64,000 nucleotides of DNA from Plectosphaerella cucumerina (GCA_020746995.1 JAGPXD010000004.1:2604001-2668000), one strand, 5' to 3'. Shown: positions 22,295-34,491, counted from the first letter of the stretch. Notes: generated by a model not told the origin, from the letters alone. Translations and numbers: made by a program.

Positions 22295-24279
22295 TCACTC
22301 CTCGTCCTCCTCGCCCTTCTTCTCCTCCTCCTTGCCACCGGTCGGCTCGGACCTGGCGGCGGGACCCTGGAAGGGGTCCGACGGGGCGAAGCCACCGCCA
22401 ACGACGAACGCCGGCGGGGCGGTGAACGTCTGGAAGGCGTTCATCGGGTCGTAAGGACCGGGTGTGTGGTAGACCGGTCCGTAGTGGGCCGGACCGCCGA
22501 AGTAACCCATGCCGCCCATCGGCATGCCCATCGGGAACTGGTAGCCGGGGGCGAACCCGGGCGGCTGCATGTAGGGTCCCTGGTAGGGGACCGTGGGCAT
22601 CGTCGGGAAAGACGGCGCCGGGGTGAAGTCCGAGATGGACGGGGCGGGGCCAGGCATGTACGAGGCTGGAGTTGTAGAGGCCGCGGAGGTCTCTTGGGCG
22701 GCGCGGGTCGGTGACTCGTTCTGGAGCTGGCGGCGGGAACGATCGTTGTGAGGACGATCGGTGAGCTGGCGACGGGAGTTGCGCACGTCCTCGTCGTACC
22801 TGGGAGTGTCGGCTCTGCCGTCCTGGATGAATCGCTGGCGGATATCGCCCTGCGAGATGGCGTTGCGGTTCTTGCCGATCTTGCGCTCGACGTTCAGGGG
22901 TTCACCGCTGGGGCCATTGGCGCCGTTCTAGGTAGATTTGGTCAGAACTAGGCAAGGCAAATAACAAACAATGGGGATAACTTACAAGCTGACGGATCGC
23001 GTTGTTGGCTTGCTCGAGAGTCTCGAACTCGACAATGGCCCAAGCCTTGAGTTGAAGACCATCTGCCACATGTTAGCACACCATGTCCGGCCAGAGAGCC
23101 AAAAGAGCGTGAGGGGGCCAAGAACTTACTGCTTGTGCGACCCTGCGTCGGAAGACGGGAGACTCCGATGCGGTAGCTGACAACGCGGCCAATGTGAGAA
23201 ACCAGGTGGTCAAGCTCTTCGTCAGTGACGTCGGCTTCGAGGTTGCTGATCCAGATGGAACGGTTGTCGCCTTCGGCGGTGTACGTGGGACGACCATGGT
23301 GAGGGGAGCGGTTGTCATTGTACGCAGGAGGGGAGCGGTTGTTGTTGTACCGAGGAGCAGGACGGGAGACGCGACTGGGAGGAATGTCGGTCAGGGTGTC
23401 GATGCGGTAGACTGGGTGATCTCGGAAGAAGCCGACGACGTCGCGTGAAGCGTTCCACCTCTCGTACTGGACGGAGAAAGACCTTCCAAGAGCTCCGAGA
23501 GCCTGGCTCCTGCGCTCGTTCAGGATGCTGACGAGAGAGATGCGATCGAGTTCGCCCATGGTCTCAACAGCCTCTTCCTTGGTCATGTCGTTGCCGTCAC
23601 GGCGAATGATGTAGTAGGAGACTGAAGCTGTTAGCAGGGGAAAGCGAAGAGAGGCCTGAGCAAGTAGACTTACGTTGAGCAGCGCGGGGAGGCTCAACAC
23701 GGCAAGGACGGCCTTCGATGATGCGGTCGCGACCATGTCGGAGGGCATTCTGAGCGTCCTCGTCGTTGGTGAATTGAGCGAAGGCAAAAGGCATGTTGTT
23801 GCCATCGCGGCGGACCTTGATGAAGACTCTGCCATAGTCGCTGAAAGCAGTGTGAAGAGCAGACTCAAGCTTGAAGTCGGGGCAGCCCTGGGGGAGACTG
23901 GACCACTGTTAGGATCTGCAGAAGAAGCAATGGATGATGTAACTTACTTGGCGACGAAGACGCAAGCGGAGGCGGGATGCTCAGACTGGGCGTCGCGGGT
24001 AGGGGGACGCGAGCGGGGAGTCTGAGGGAGACGGTGCATGGGACGCGAGGCATAGTAGCCACCACGGTTGTCATCGTCGATGTCGTCATGACGGCGGCTG
24101 AGACCACGGCGAGGGGGGGTGATCAGAGGGCGAACGCCGTAGGCGAAGTCGTGGTTGCGCTCTCGGGTACGGACGATGAGAGCCTCCTCCTCGGGAGTGG
24201 TAGGACGGATGCTGAGTTCGTCGAAGTCCTCCTCGACGTCCTTGACATCCCGACGAGCGGGACCGGGCTTGTCAGACAT
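22295..24279 (-). CDS. RNA-binding protein with two RRM domains
   Basis: Predicted RNA-binding regulator; the exact family is not recognised. The exons are 24279-23948, 23897-23674, 23621-23130, 23062-22986 and 22927-22295, giving 585 aa. RRM1 spans roughly residues 105-185, with RNP2-like CVFVANLP and RNP1-like MPFAFAQF. RRM2 spans roughly 305-395, with IWISNL and AWAIVEF. The N-terminus is acidic and polar (VKDVEEDFDELSIRP). The middle holds Arg/Asn-rich NNNRSPP motifs. The C-terminal ~160 residues are disordered and rich in Pro, Met, Gly, Tyr and Phe (FPMGMPMGGMGYFGG), ending in a KEEEKKGEEDEE tail. This layout suits an RNP-granule or mRNA-fate protein, but that is inference. The four introns (51-66 nt) are conventional. 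Tandem arrays lie on both sides. Confidence 0.9.
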
Positions 24280-24400
24280 GATATCGATCGTGTGATGAAG
24301 GTCGTTGAGTGATGAAGGTTGTTGATGCTAGGTGACGTGTTAGTGAGACTGCTCAATTTGTGGACAAACTTATCTGGTGAGAGTTCATCATCCGCTGGAG

Positions 24401-24600
24401 AGACTCGTCCAAAAAAGGCAGACGGATTGATGAAGAAGCTCGTCCAAAAAAAGCAGACGGATTGATGAAGAAACTCGTCCAAAAAAGCAGACGGATTGAT
24501 GAAGAAACTCGTCCGAAACAAGCAGACGGTTTGGTGAAGAGACTCGTCCAAAAAGGAGACGGTTCGAAGAAGGAACTCGCCGGAGAAGGAGAGCAAAACG
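24401..24600. repeat. 34-35-bp tandem repeat, about six copies, upstream of the RRM gene
   Basis: The core ACTCGTCCAAAAA recurs at about 24404, 24439, 24474, 24508, 24543 and, degenerate, 24576. It is followed by GCAGACGGATTGATGAAGAA. The array starts about 120 bp upstream of the RRM gene's ATG, so it may lie in the promoter or 5' UTR. Copies degrade toward the distal end. Confidence 0.85.
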
Positions 24601-24935
24601 TCCGGTGATCGAATCGTCCGGTTTTCATGATCGACCGATGCGTGTGATGATGGATTCGCACATGGGGAAGACTTACTCTGATGACTGTGGTGTGGTGAGT
24701 CCTTTCTGGGGAAAAAATGTGTTAGAAGAAAGAATTGTCAAAGGGCCTTGGGCTGCAAGCTTTGGGCTTTTGGCTGCAAGCTTTGTGCCTTGAGAAATGG
24801 GTTGGAAAAGTGGTGGTGAGTGGGAAACTCACGAGGTACTCAAGGTTGTTTGGGTGGAAGAGGAGAGGAAAAAGTCAAGGGGACGGAGGGGGGGAAATTA
24901 TTTTATACCTGGGGGCTGGACGGTATTTTGCGGCA

Positions 24936-25680
24936 GAAAAATGAAGCTGTCGATGAGTCGTTGCAGCCGCAAACTGAACGAGAAGGTGGAGTTGAGGCGG
25001 AACGTTATTGGCCGGCCCAAAAAATGAAGCTATCGATGAGTCGTTGCAGCCGCAAACTAAACGAGAAGGTGGTGTTGAGGCGGAACGTTATTGGCCGGCA
25101 GATAACAAAGTTGTTGATGCGTCGAGGTAGCCGCAAACCGAACGAGAAGGTGGTGGCGGGGCTGAACGGTGTTGGCCAGCAGAGAAATGAAGCTGTCGAT
25201 GTGTCGAGGCACCCGCAAACCGAACGAGAACATGGTGGTGAAGCTGATCGGTGATATCATGCAGAAAATAAGACTGCCGATGTGTCGAGGCACCCGCAGA
25301 CTGGACGAGAAGATGGTGGTGAAGCTGACCGTTTTTCGCCGGCACGCAATGAAGCTATCGATGTGTCGAAGCATCCGCAGACTGAACGAGAAGATGGCGG
25401 TGAAGCTGAACGGTGATGTCCGGCACGCAATGAAGCTACCGATGTGTCGAGGCACCCGCAGACTGAACGAGAAGATGGCGGTGAAACTGAATGTTGTTCG
25501 CCGGCAGACACTGAAGCTGCTGATGTGTCGCGGCACCCGCACGCAGACCGAACGAGAAGGTGGCAGCGAGCCTCGACAGTCTTTGGAGGCAGTCAATGAA
25601 GCTCTTGATGCGTCAAAGCACCCGCAAGCTGCAGAAGCTGTGGACGCTACGGAATATGCGGAACCTGGAGGATGACCACA
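24936..25680. repeat. 81-bp (27-codon) tandem repeat, about nine copies
   Basis: Units begin near 24941, 25024, 25107, 25187, 25268, 25349, 25430, 25511 and 25596 with variants of ATGAAGCTATCGATG. Each carries CCGCARACTGAACGAGAAG. Five steps are exactly or within one base of 81 bp, and the first two are 83. Because 81 is a multiple of three, long frames stay open on both strands. One forward frame reads NEAIDVSRHPQTEREDGGEAER repeatedly but is broken by in-frame TGA codons and by the 80/83-bp steps. I see no start context, introns or conserved domain, so I call it a minisatellite and not a gene. Confidence 0.85.
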
Positions 25681-28089
25681 GAGGCATTTGTGGCAGCAGA
25701 CCGCCAGAGTCACAGCGTCACTAGACGCCAGAACTACCCAGACAGGGAGACCTAGACAGACGTGAAGGGCTGTGTTACAGGCATCACGAGAAAGGGCCCT
25801 TGACTTCTGATCCAGACTATGAAAGCCCAGGTGGACACGTGTAGCTCCGAGGGTTCACAGACTCGCATGGTTCTAGGAGCTAGATGGAGGACAAAGACAC
25901 ACATGCCAGGAGGTGCTGGAGCATGGTCATCTCCAGACAATACCCAAGCGAATTTGGGCACCGTCCCAACGGCGGGAGATGGCTGCAGCTTCCGAGGCAG
26001 GTGAAGGGCGAACGGGCAGGGGGCGGCGGCCTGAACGAGAAGGAGGCGGGCGTTGAACGGGAACGGGACGGTGCCCTGAATAAGAAGGACACGCTGTCTG
26101 AGCGAGAAGAAGGAAGGACTGGGCTGGAAGGGATTGAATGAGTTAAGGAATCAAGACTCGGGCGTCAGCTGGAGGCAGGATCTGGAGAGAACAGGGACAA
26201 TGAGCAGCTGAGCTGTGGTAAATCAAAGCTACAGTAGACTGCAACATTACAAATTGCAAGATTTTGGTGGGCTTGGGACTTGGTCCTTGGTTTTCATCCA
26301 GAAGATCAACAACCGCACACGTGAGCCAGACCAAATTGCCTTGCTGTTAAGGCATTCCACTCCATTACTTGTGCCGATCAGACGAAAGGGGATTGGAGAA
26401 GAGAGGACGGCGGAGGGGCAGCAGCAGTCAGGAACATGCCTACAAGCAACGCAAAATCTGCCTGGACAGATAAATCCTCTACTGCCACAGATATCAAGAG
26501 CAAGGGGTTGCATCCAAACTCCATCTCAGAGCAAAGACAGTGAGTGAATAGAAGTGGTAAAGAAATGGCGAAAGGCTGCGCTCGTTGTGTTGTGGTGGTG
26601 TGAAAACAATCACATCTCCTCAGACCATCTGTGCCTTCATTGGAGCGTCCTCGTCCGCCAGCCAAGAGCCTTGTTCTCACTTGCAGAACAAGGAGTAGCC
26701 CTAAACTCAAGAGGACAGCGTCGGGTGCCAATCATGGCAGTTTCCTGGACGTATTTGAGCTGGAATTGTCGTCCAAACACCCCAGTGGGTTGAAAACAGT
26801 GGCGGAAGGGTCGAGTTGCCTCTGAAGAGAGACAATCCTTAGGGGAAACGATGCTCAACAACATATCCATCCCCCCAAATCGATTACCCGACGTCAACTT
26901 GAGACGTTGAACGTCCATATAACCTTCATCACGTGCCAACGGCTAAAGGTGGATCGATCACGTGGAAGCGCACGAATCAGCGGTCAGGAAAGCAGGAGGT
27001 GACCCCACGGATCACTGCGCACGGGCCGGGCTCAACGGTCCAGAACACCAGATGAAATGGTGATTCTATTTTCCGAGGAAGGAACTTCTTCAAGCAGTCA
27101 CGACCTAAGATCTAGATGGACATTTGGGACCTAACAAGATTGGCAGGTTTAGACGATGAAAATGGCAAGGCCTTCACCATCTTTCCCAACAAGTCGCTGA
27201 GGACCCTCTCAAGCCGGCGAGAGTTTGAAGCAGCATGGAGGATTCCAGGGCAGCGATGAACATCTTCGATTCAAAATTACAAAAATGAGAAGCCCAAGGA
27301 TCGTTGGCGAGGAAACCCAACTGCATCGTAGTGCTCTTGACAGGCGGATCGAGTGACACTACGGCAATCACTGCCGGGGTGCTGTGGGTTCACCTCGACA
27401 CGAGTCCACCCGAGACCCTGGAGATTGTGCGACGGGTTGGAGAAGCTCGGCCCGAAGTTCTTCTGATCAGTTGAAAAGGCAGCTCTGCCAGGACGGATGC
27501 GGCATCACTGGCAAGGATCATATTGGGCGCAATGTGACGTCTCGATTGCCTCCCCTCCTGCAGTTCATCCTGCATATGACGTCCCACTGACCGGAGCAGG
27601 CAGCATCCCGTCACTTCTGATGAATGCAGCAGCGCAGAGCAGAGCGACGCAACGACCCTGCGGCGGCAGCGATCACAGGCGACAGGACCCCGCCAGTGGG
27701 TTGCCCGCGCCTTCCCCCGTCAAGTCACTCAGCGCCCACTGGGCCACTGATGGTGGGGTCATCCCCCACGCTAATGGCGCCGATTCCGTGCACCCTTCAG
27801 CTTTGGCGACGCTTCGTTGGTGGTCTGCCACTGGTCTCGTGGGTCGCCAGTCCTCCTTCGCAGAGATTTTCTCCGCAATAACGCGAGCGCGCCAGCCAGG
27901 CCCAGGTCCATCTAGTTCCTAACCTTTTCCTCGGTAGCAGGGGTCTCATCATTATTTATTACCGTGATCATCGCCATCGCTTTCGTTCGCCCCCGAACAT
28001 CCCACCTGTTCCTGCCTGAGCCTCGCATTCGACATCAACGACCGCCAGTATCAGACGCTCGACGACATCCCGACGACAGCCTCGCCAAG
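25681..28089. other. Intergenic region between the 81-bp array and the symporter gene
   Basis: About 2.4 kb without a supportable gene. The last ~150 bp before the symporter ATG are pyrimidine-rich and look like a promoter/5' leader. Short frames in between have no recognisable domain. Confidence 0.45.
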
Positions 28090-30513
28090 ATGGTCTCTCC
28101 CTCGCCGCAGGCATCTAATGCCATCATCTTCACCACCTACTCCCTCTTCCTGTACGGGACTCATCCCGAGCGACCTAGGCGAACCACGACTAACTCCGTT
28201 GCAGGATCATGGGATGTAGCTTTGCCTGGAAGTTCCGGCACAATCTCAAGGGTGGTTTCCTGTCCGGAAACCGCACTCAAACGGGTCAGAACAACCACTT
28301 TGCCATGCGCTTCTGAGGGAGTCGACTCGTCGACAGTCTTTCGCCCCGGCTCTGCTCCCATGGCCTGCCTACCCCCGGCCGAAGAGTCCGATCACTAACA
28401 CCATTCAGCCTTCCCCTTGGCCTTGAACTTCATCGCCAGCGGTATGTGAAGCACACGCCTTGTTGCGCTCGTGGCATCTCCCCCGAGGTCAAGAGCGGTA
28501 GCAGCACATCCATCCACCAAGGGCTTTTTACGCCGCACGCCCCAGTCGCCGACAGCGACGCACGACGCTTGCGAGAGTATTTTCGAGACGAGATCAGGGC
28601 TACGCGTCATGACGACTGACAGCTAGGTTCGTACCCAAAAGATCCACCAGGTCCTCGTGCGGCCTCGGGGACGCTGCGCGTGGGACGGCGACGTCTGATC
28701 CTGACCACATGCGTGACTCGACACTTTTCATCCATGCCAGGCAGAGGTCCCTCCCCCGCGAGGTGAACCCGAGGCCGATGAGGATGCGGCTCACTACGGG
28801 CGCCGACTTGAAGCCCCGGCGCGGCATCCAACCTCCCTTCCTCGCTCACGCGAAAGAGAGGAGATGCGCGCCGGCGTGGAGACGAAGCTGAGATTGCACC
28901 GTAATACTCGATCAAGTTAATGCTTGCGTGGGAAATGTGCTGCCGCTCCGATCGACCTCCCCCTCCCCCCCCTTTCCGTTGCGTATCCGTTTTTTCTAAC
29001 TAATTAGGTCTCGGCTCGAGCATATTGTTCGCCTGGCCCGAGCTGGCCACCATTGCTGGGATCCAGGGCGTCCTCGTCTACGCTCTGTCTGTTGCGCTGC
29101 CGCTCTTCGTGTTCGCCTGGCTCGGCTCCATCATCCGCAAGAAGACGCCTGAGGGTTTCGTTCTCACCGAGTGGACTCGCCAGCGCTATGGCACCGCCGC
29201 CATGCTGTACCTCAGCTTCGCCACCCTTGTCACCCTCTTCCTGTATCTGACGGCTGAGCTGTCCGCCGTTGGCCAGGTCGTCACCGCCCTGACTCCTATC
29301 AACCAGCTCCCAGTCATGATCGTACAGGTTGTCATCACCACCATCTACACCTGTGAGTCCTCTCATGGCATCCGTGAAGATGGCACAAGACTGACGGCCC
29401 ACAGCGCTGGGAGGCTTCAGGATCTCTTTCGTGACGGACACTGTCCAAGCCACCATGGTCATGATTCTGATCATCATCGCCGCCGTCACCATTGGCGTGT
29501 TGACCGACATTGACACGTCCCTGATCAAGGAGTCGAAGTTCCTCGAGCCTACCCTACTCGGATGGCAGCTCATGTACATTCTGCCGGTGTGCATCCTGAC
29601 CAACAACTTTTTCCTGTCCAGCTACTGGCTCCGCACCTTTGCCTCCAAGACAGACAAGGACCTTTGGCTCGGTGTCAGCATGGCCAGTGGCGCTATGCTT
29701 GTCATCCTGACCATGGTCGGCTGCACCGGTCTCATCGCTGTCTGGTCTGGTGCCCTGCCTCTGGACCAGGTCGCCGATTCTGGATCCATCGCCTTCTTCC
29801 TCCTTCTCGACAAGCTCCCCCCGTGGGTTGTTGGTCTCGTTCTCGTCCTGGTCGTCGCTCTGTCTTGCGCCGCCTTCGATACCCTCCAGACTGCTATGGT
29901 TTCGTCCGCCTCCAACGACCTGTTCCGCAACAAGCTCAACATCTGGTGGATCCGAGGCGGCGTTGTCGTCATCATTGCCCCGGCCATCGCCATCGCCCTG
30001 GGCGCCCCTTCGGTGCTCCAGATCTACCTCATCTCGGATCTCGTGTCGGCCTGCGTGGTCCCGGTCCTCTGCATCGGTCTCATGGACTCCTGCTACTGGT
30101 GGCGCGGATTCGAGGTCATTGTCGGCGGCATCGGCGGCATCATCAGCGCCTTCATCTTCGGTGTCATCTACTACGATGGCGACGTTCGGCGCGCCGGTAA
30201 CCTGCTCCTCGTCTCGGAGGGTCTGTACGCCAACGACTGGAGCGTCTTTGGTCTCTTCGTCGCCGCCCCCGTCGGTAGCATCGTCTGGGCCTTTGCCGCC
30301 CTCGGCCTCCGTCTGTCCTTCCAGTACATTCAGGCCAAGCGCAGCGGCCGCCGCTTCGAAGCCCTCGACCGCCCCGAGGGTCCTGGCTTCGGCTACTACG
30401 GCGACAACGCGCCCCCCACCCCCAACAGCGGCTTCGGAGACGAACTCGGCGAGCCTCGCCCGGAGCTTTCTTCGGAGCAGGCCGACTCCAAGCCCGCCGG
30501 CAAGTTCTTCTGA
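28090..30513 (+). CDS. Sodium:solute symporter (SSS) family transporter, urea-permease-like
   Basis: A polytopic plasma-membrane transporter of the SSS/DUR3-like superfamily. The exons are 28090-28151, 28205-28284, 28409-28441, 29008-29352 and 29405-30513, giving 542 aa. Family features are SLFLLIMGCSFAWKFR (first span), FLSGNRTQTAFPLALNFIASG, the GLGSSILFAWPELATIAG core, TPEGFVLTEWTRQRYG, TSLGGFRISFVTDTVQ and repeated long hydrophobic helices such as VVGLVLVLVVALSCAAFDT. It is shorter than typical fungal urea transporters of the DUR3 type, so the substrate is uncertain. Intron 3 is 566 nt, long for this genome, but ends in a strong TTTTTTCTAACTAATTAG. The C-terminal 55 residues are a polar cytosolic tail. 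Confidence 0.87.
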
Positions 30514-30788
30514 GTGCTTGGCTCGACATCTCCTTTGGGAGAGCGAAGCTAGGCGATGCCAGTCACTATGGCAGCGATCGCTCAACTGAGGTTATTTCTC
30601 AATTTGTACACCCGGGTGCAAAATGTGGTCTTCAGTCCACAGACAAATTCACCTTCCCGGCCGCCATTTGAAGTAGTTACACGTATTATACATAATACAA
30701 GTTCGCCGCGGCGCTCCTCCGCGTCCGTGGCATGCGTTATCCTTCCGCTATATGCTCCACACCCTTTCCTCGCAACTTGTCCTCCATC

Positions 30789-31766
30789 TTACAGAGTGCC
30801 CTCCCTCGCCTGCTTCAGCTTCTTGTTGACGTTGTCCTGTGCCTGCTGCTGCTCGTAGAAGAGCCAGTCGTTCCAGTCCTCCAGCGTCGTCTCCTTTGTG
30901 TTGCCGAGCAGGGACCAGGCGTCCGACTCGTTGGTCTTCTTGTTCCACGAGCGGTGGATGCCAACGTACTCGGTCCGCCTCTGGACCTTTGTGCTGCCGG
31001 GGACCAGCTCGTTGGTGCGGGCGTCGTAGCGCTCGAGCTTCTGGGTGGTGTCGATGGCGACGACGGCCTGTTCGACGACCATGTTGTCGGGGAAGGGCTT
31101 CGGGAGCAAAGCGCAGCGGTGGGCGACGAGGCGGGCGCCGTGGTTGGTGATGATCTCCCAGGTGGCGCGGGTGTGTCTGTCGCGCTTGTCGAGGGTGGCG
31201 GCCAGAGACTCGTAGAGCCGGGGCATGGCGATCTGGCGGAGCTCGCCGCGGTCACCGGAGGCCATGGCCTGGCCGAGCCGGGCGTGGAGGGCCTTGCCGG
31301 CCGCCAGGGCCTTGCCGCGGTTGATGCCCATGGCGGCCTTTGTGAACATAGTCTTCTTCGACTGCCAGCGGAGGGAGAGGATCGCGAGGTAGTCGAGCAC
31401 CTTGGCCTTGATGCGGTAGTATTGGTATGTGGCGAACTGCTTGGGCGCTTTGGGGACGTTGGCCAGGGGCATCGGGATGAAGAATCCTGTGAGAGAGTCG
31501 TGTGAGTAATAATCTCTCCGAGGAGAACCTCCCGTTCAACCCTGGGGGCACGGAGGAAACGCACCTGGCAGGAACGACATGTGCGCTCTCACTTGATCCC
31601 GGGTGACCTTTTGCTTGTTCGACATGTCCTTCTCCGCCTCTAGCATCTGCTGCCTGGCCTGCTTCCTGTACGCGCCCATGCCGGCGGCATAGTTTCTGAA
31701 GATGATGCTTGACGGCTGTGCTGGCCGGACGAGGCCGCCGAGCGGCCTGCTTGCCGTGCGAAGCAT
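30789..31766 (-). CDS. MBA1/mL45-like mitochondrial ribosome-membrane protein
   Basis: Related to yeast Mba1 and the mitoribosomal protein mL45, which anchor mitoribosomes to the inner membrane for co-translational insertion (Tim44-like fold). The exons are 31766-31565 and 31486-30789, giving 299 aa. The start at 31766 gives a classical presequence (MLRTASRPLGGLVRPAQP, then IIFRNYAAGMGAYRKQ). After the 78-nt intron come FFIPMPLANVPKAP and a Tim44-like region with LRWQSKKTMFTKAAMGINRG, RQIAMPRLYESLAATLD and HRCALLPKPFPDNMVVEQAV. The frame is open to an upstream ATG at 31835, but that start would put polar residues ahead of the presequence. Family assignment is fairly confident; Mba1 versus mL45 is not resolved. 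Confidence 0.82.
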
Positions 31767-32647
31767 GTCGAGTGTGTGGAGGGGTGTGTTGGACGCTTGA
31801 GAAGCGTGGTCGTCGGAGGGGCTTCGCAGGCGCACAAGGACCGATTGGAATCCTCCTTCGGTGGAGAGGGTCGATGCCTCGTGTAGGCAGTATCGAGGGA
31901 TGTGTCGAGGAGAGCGGCCGACGGAGGAAAGCTACATACAGAGCCGCGGGATGTGTCGACCCATCACGATGTTCTAAATTTTTGGACCGTCGCTCCGAGG
32001 GTCGATTGGCCACTCTGTCGCAGCTGGCTCCTACTGGCAGCATCCCCGAGCATCCTCCGAGACCCGCGGCGGGATTGGAGATCGCCAGCGCCTCACTCGT
32101 CCTGACGCGGGGATTGGCCCGCCCCAGAGCGGGACCTGCTTGGGCGTGAGCCACCTCGCGCGACCCTTGGAGCACAGCTCCCGTCTGTCTGAGGCCCCCG
32201 GGGCGGCTGAGACTTGAGGAGGCGTCCAGTGGTGCAGTCCACCAATGCAGCGAGCGCAGCAGAAACCGTTCAGGGCGGCATCCTCCCGACCTGCAGCACT
32301 GGCACACACTGCAGCACACAAGACCTGTCCACAGGTCCGGCTCGTGTTGTGTCACAAAGTTGGCAATCCCCTTGCTGCCGACGTGCACATCACCCTTGCC
32401 CGAAAAAAACGCACAATTGTCCGCCGAGAGGGCAATTAATTCCAGGTTTCCGACCGCAAGCTTGTTTGCATCATAGGCACATCGTTGTTCTAGTCGGACC
32501 TCCCCCTCCCCGCCCTCCTCCTTGGCCATCATCCTTCGTCATCACCACCACAACATCCACCCCGAGAAGCCAGCACCCTCCTCGATGGCCACACGACACC
32601 AGCAACCACACATCTCCCGCCAGGCCTCCGACCCGGCCTCGTCCTAG
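31767..32647. promoter_or_regulatory. Divergent promoter region of the MBA1-like gene and the EOS1-like gene
   Basis: A head-to-head 0.9-kb interval. A pyrimidine-rich leader (about 32500-32640) precedes the EOS1-like start. No other gene is seen. Confidence 0.45.
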
Positions 32648-33865
32648 ATGGACCACCCGCGCTCCCGCTCCCTCTCCAGACCACCGCCGTACGAGACGAC
32701 GCCGCTGCCCTCGACGCCGCAGCATCAACGCGCTGCCTCGGGCGGCACAATAACCCCCCTGACCGCCCTGCACACCAAGTCCCTCTCCTCCATTCCCAGC
32801 GTCGCCAACCCCGTCGCCCCGGCCAGGGCCGCCACGGTCCCGCGCCGCCGCTCCTCGCCCGTCATCGTGTCCGCCTCCATCCTCGAGCCCCGCATCGCCG
32901 TGGTGCTCAAGGTCCCGAAACCCTGGCGGCCATGGCTCTTCTTCAGTCGCTTGCTGTCAATATGCCCCGCCATCTTCTGGGGGCTACGGCCCGCCCTGCA
33001 GCTCGTCACGAGAGCTTTGCTGGCCCTGCCGCTGTCCGCGCTTCTTGAAGCCGCGGCCGATATGGGCGTGAACGTTGGAGAGGCGGCACATAATAGCCAG
33101 TGGAAGGAGGCTGCTGTGACCCAGACGCAGCTCATCTGTCCCGCTGGGGCGCCGGGGGCATGGCCGACACCGCGAGGACGGCCGTTCATGTATCCCTGGA
33201 CCGAGATGGTGCTGGGGGTCATGTGGGTGAGTTTGAACAGGACGCTGGTGTTTTGTCGTCAGCTGCTAATTTACATTCGCAGTGCGGCGTTTCTGGCTAC
33301 CTGTCCTTCTTCTTCGCCGACTGCCTCATGTCTCGCTGGTTAGTTGACGTCTGCACCTCTCCTGGTATTGCTCTCTCCTAACATAGCACACTACAGGCTC
33401 ATCCGATACTCCCCTCAAGCGGCCATCATCCGCCTGCTTACAATAAACTGCACCAACGCCTTCCTCACCGAGCGCATCCTCTTCATAGTGGGCGGCTTCG
33501 AAGATGCTCGCCTTCTCCTCCCCGGCTGGATCAGCATTGCCACGGTGCGTCCAACAGACTACCACTCTTCCTTAAAGATACATTTACTGACCCTCAACCT
33601 CAAGACATTGACGATCTGCTACCACATCACCCAGCGGAAAATCAACATCAAGAAAGAGACCTCGACGTCCATCAACATCTTCTCCATCGCCAGCTTCCTT
33701 AGCATGGTCGCTTTACTGGCCCACCTCCACTCGGACCGATCCGACTATCCGGTGCCGCCCATCTACCAATACGGACGCATGTTTATGGATTATTGGCAGA
33801 CGTGGAGGAACGGTGGTGTCGGCCCCTCGGGCACGTCCAGCGTCGCCGCCAAGTGCGACCTGTGA
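32648..33865 (+). CDS. EOS1: EOS1-type ER membrane N-glycosylation protein
   Basis: Eos1 is an ER membrane protein needed for normal N-glycosylation and oxidative-stress tolerance in yeast. The exons are 32648-33226, 33283-33338, 33397-33544 and 33605-33865, giving 347 aa. The N-terminal ~80 residues are disordered (Ser/Pro/Arg-rich). Family segments follow: ILEPRIAVVLKVPKPW, LLSICPAIFWGLRPALQL, FMYPWTEMVLGVMWCGVSG, YLSFFFADCLMSRWLIRYSP, the RLLTINCTNAFLTERILF segment, DARLLLPGWISIATTLTI, CYHITQRKINIKKETSTSIN and FSIASFLSMVALLAHLH. Three short introns (52-60 nt) join in frame. Several membrane spans are evident. Confidence 0.88.
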
Positions 33866-34491
33866 TGTCCGACATTGGACAGGGCACACCACACTGACAT
33901 ATACCTTACTTAGCAAGGCGCAGGATACGGCGTTCCGAGTTTTGGGATATCATTTTGCTTTGTCATTTTCTTGGGAACATCATTAGATACCCTGCATCAA
34001 AGTCTCAGTGTCGAGCGGTTTGGACATGCGTTGGTCCAGGTAACGAACAGACACCCGGGGAAGCATTGAAGCTGTCCTCAAGTTCACTCGCATCTTCGAG
34101 CATCCATGGTGACATGTATTTGGGGGAGAATAAGTTCATTCGCTATAAATATGGGCGCCCTGTATCGGGCGGACCCGCGTCGCCGACACGACGGCAGAGC
34201 CAACCTCGGCGCGAGCGGTCTGAGCTCTAGACTCCTATTTCGTGATGTATAGATGTCGTTCTCTGAGCCCACCGACACGAGTCGCCTTCGTCCTCCGTGA
34301 GGCTGCGGGATCAGTCCCGCGAGCCCTGAGGACGGCCGTCCTTGTCGGCCGCATCCCTCCAAACCCCAGGTACCATTCTGGGATACCTGATCCGCGGGAG
34401 GCCGTGGTCATGGGCCTTCCTGCAGAGCCCGAATGGCAGCACCGGAGTCGGTTATGATCGGGGACAAGGCGGCGGCGACTGGTGACGGCGC
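33866..34491. other. Convergent 3' intergenic region between EOS1-like gene and eIF1
   Basis: About 0.6 kb between two gene 3' ends. Only UTR/terminator sequence is expected, and I see nothing else. Confidence 0.45.

Noticed and set aside
25057..25713. A 218-codon minus-strand frame in the 81-bp array
   Set aside because: Produced by a repeat period divisible by three; frames stay open on both strands and none has gene-like context.
29554..30585. A 343-codon minus-strand frame opposite the SSS transporter
   Set aside because: Antisense shadow; Asp/Glu/Gly/Ala-rich without family features.
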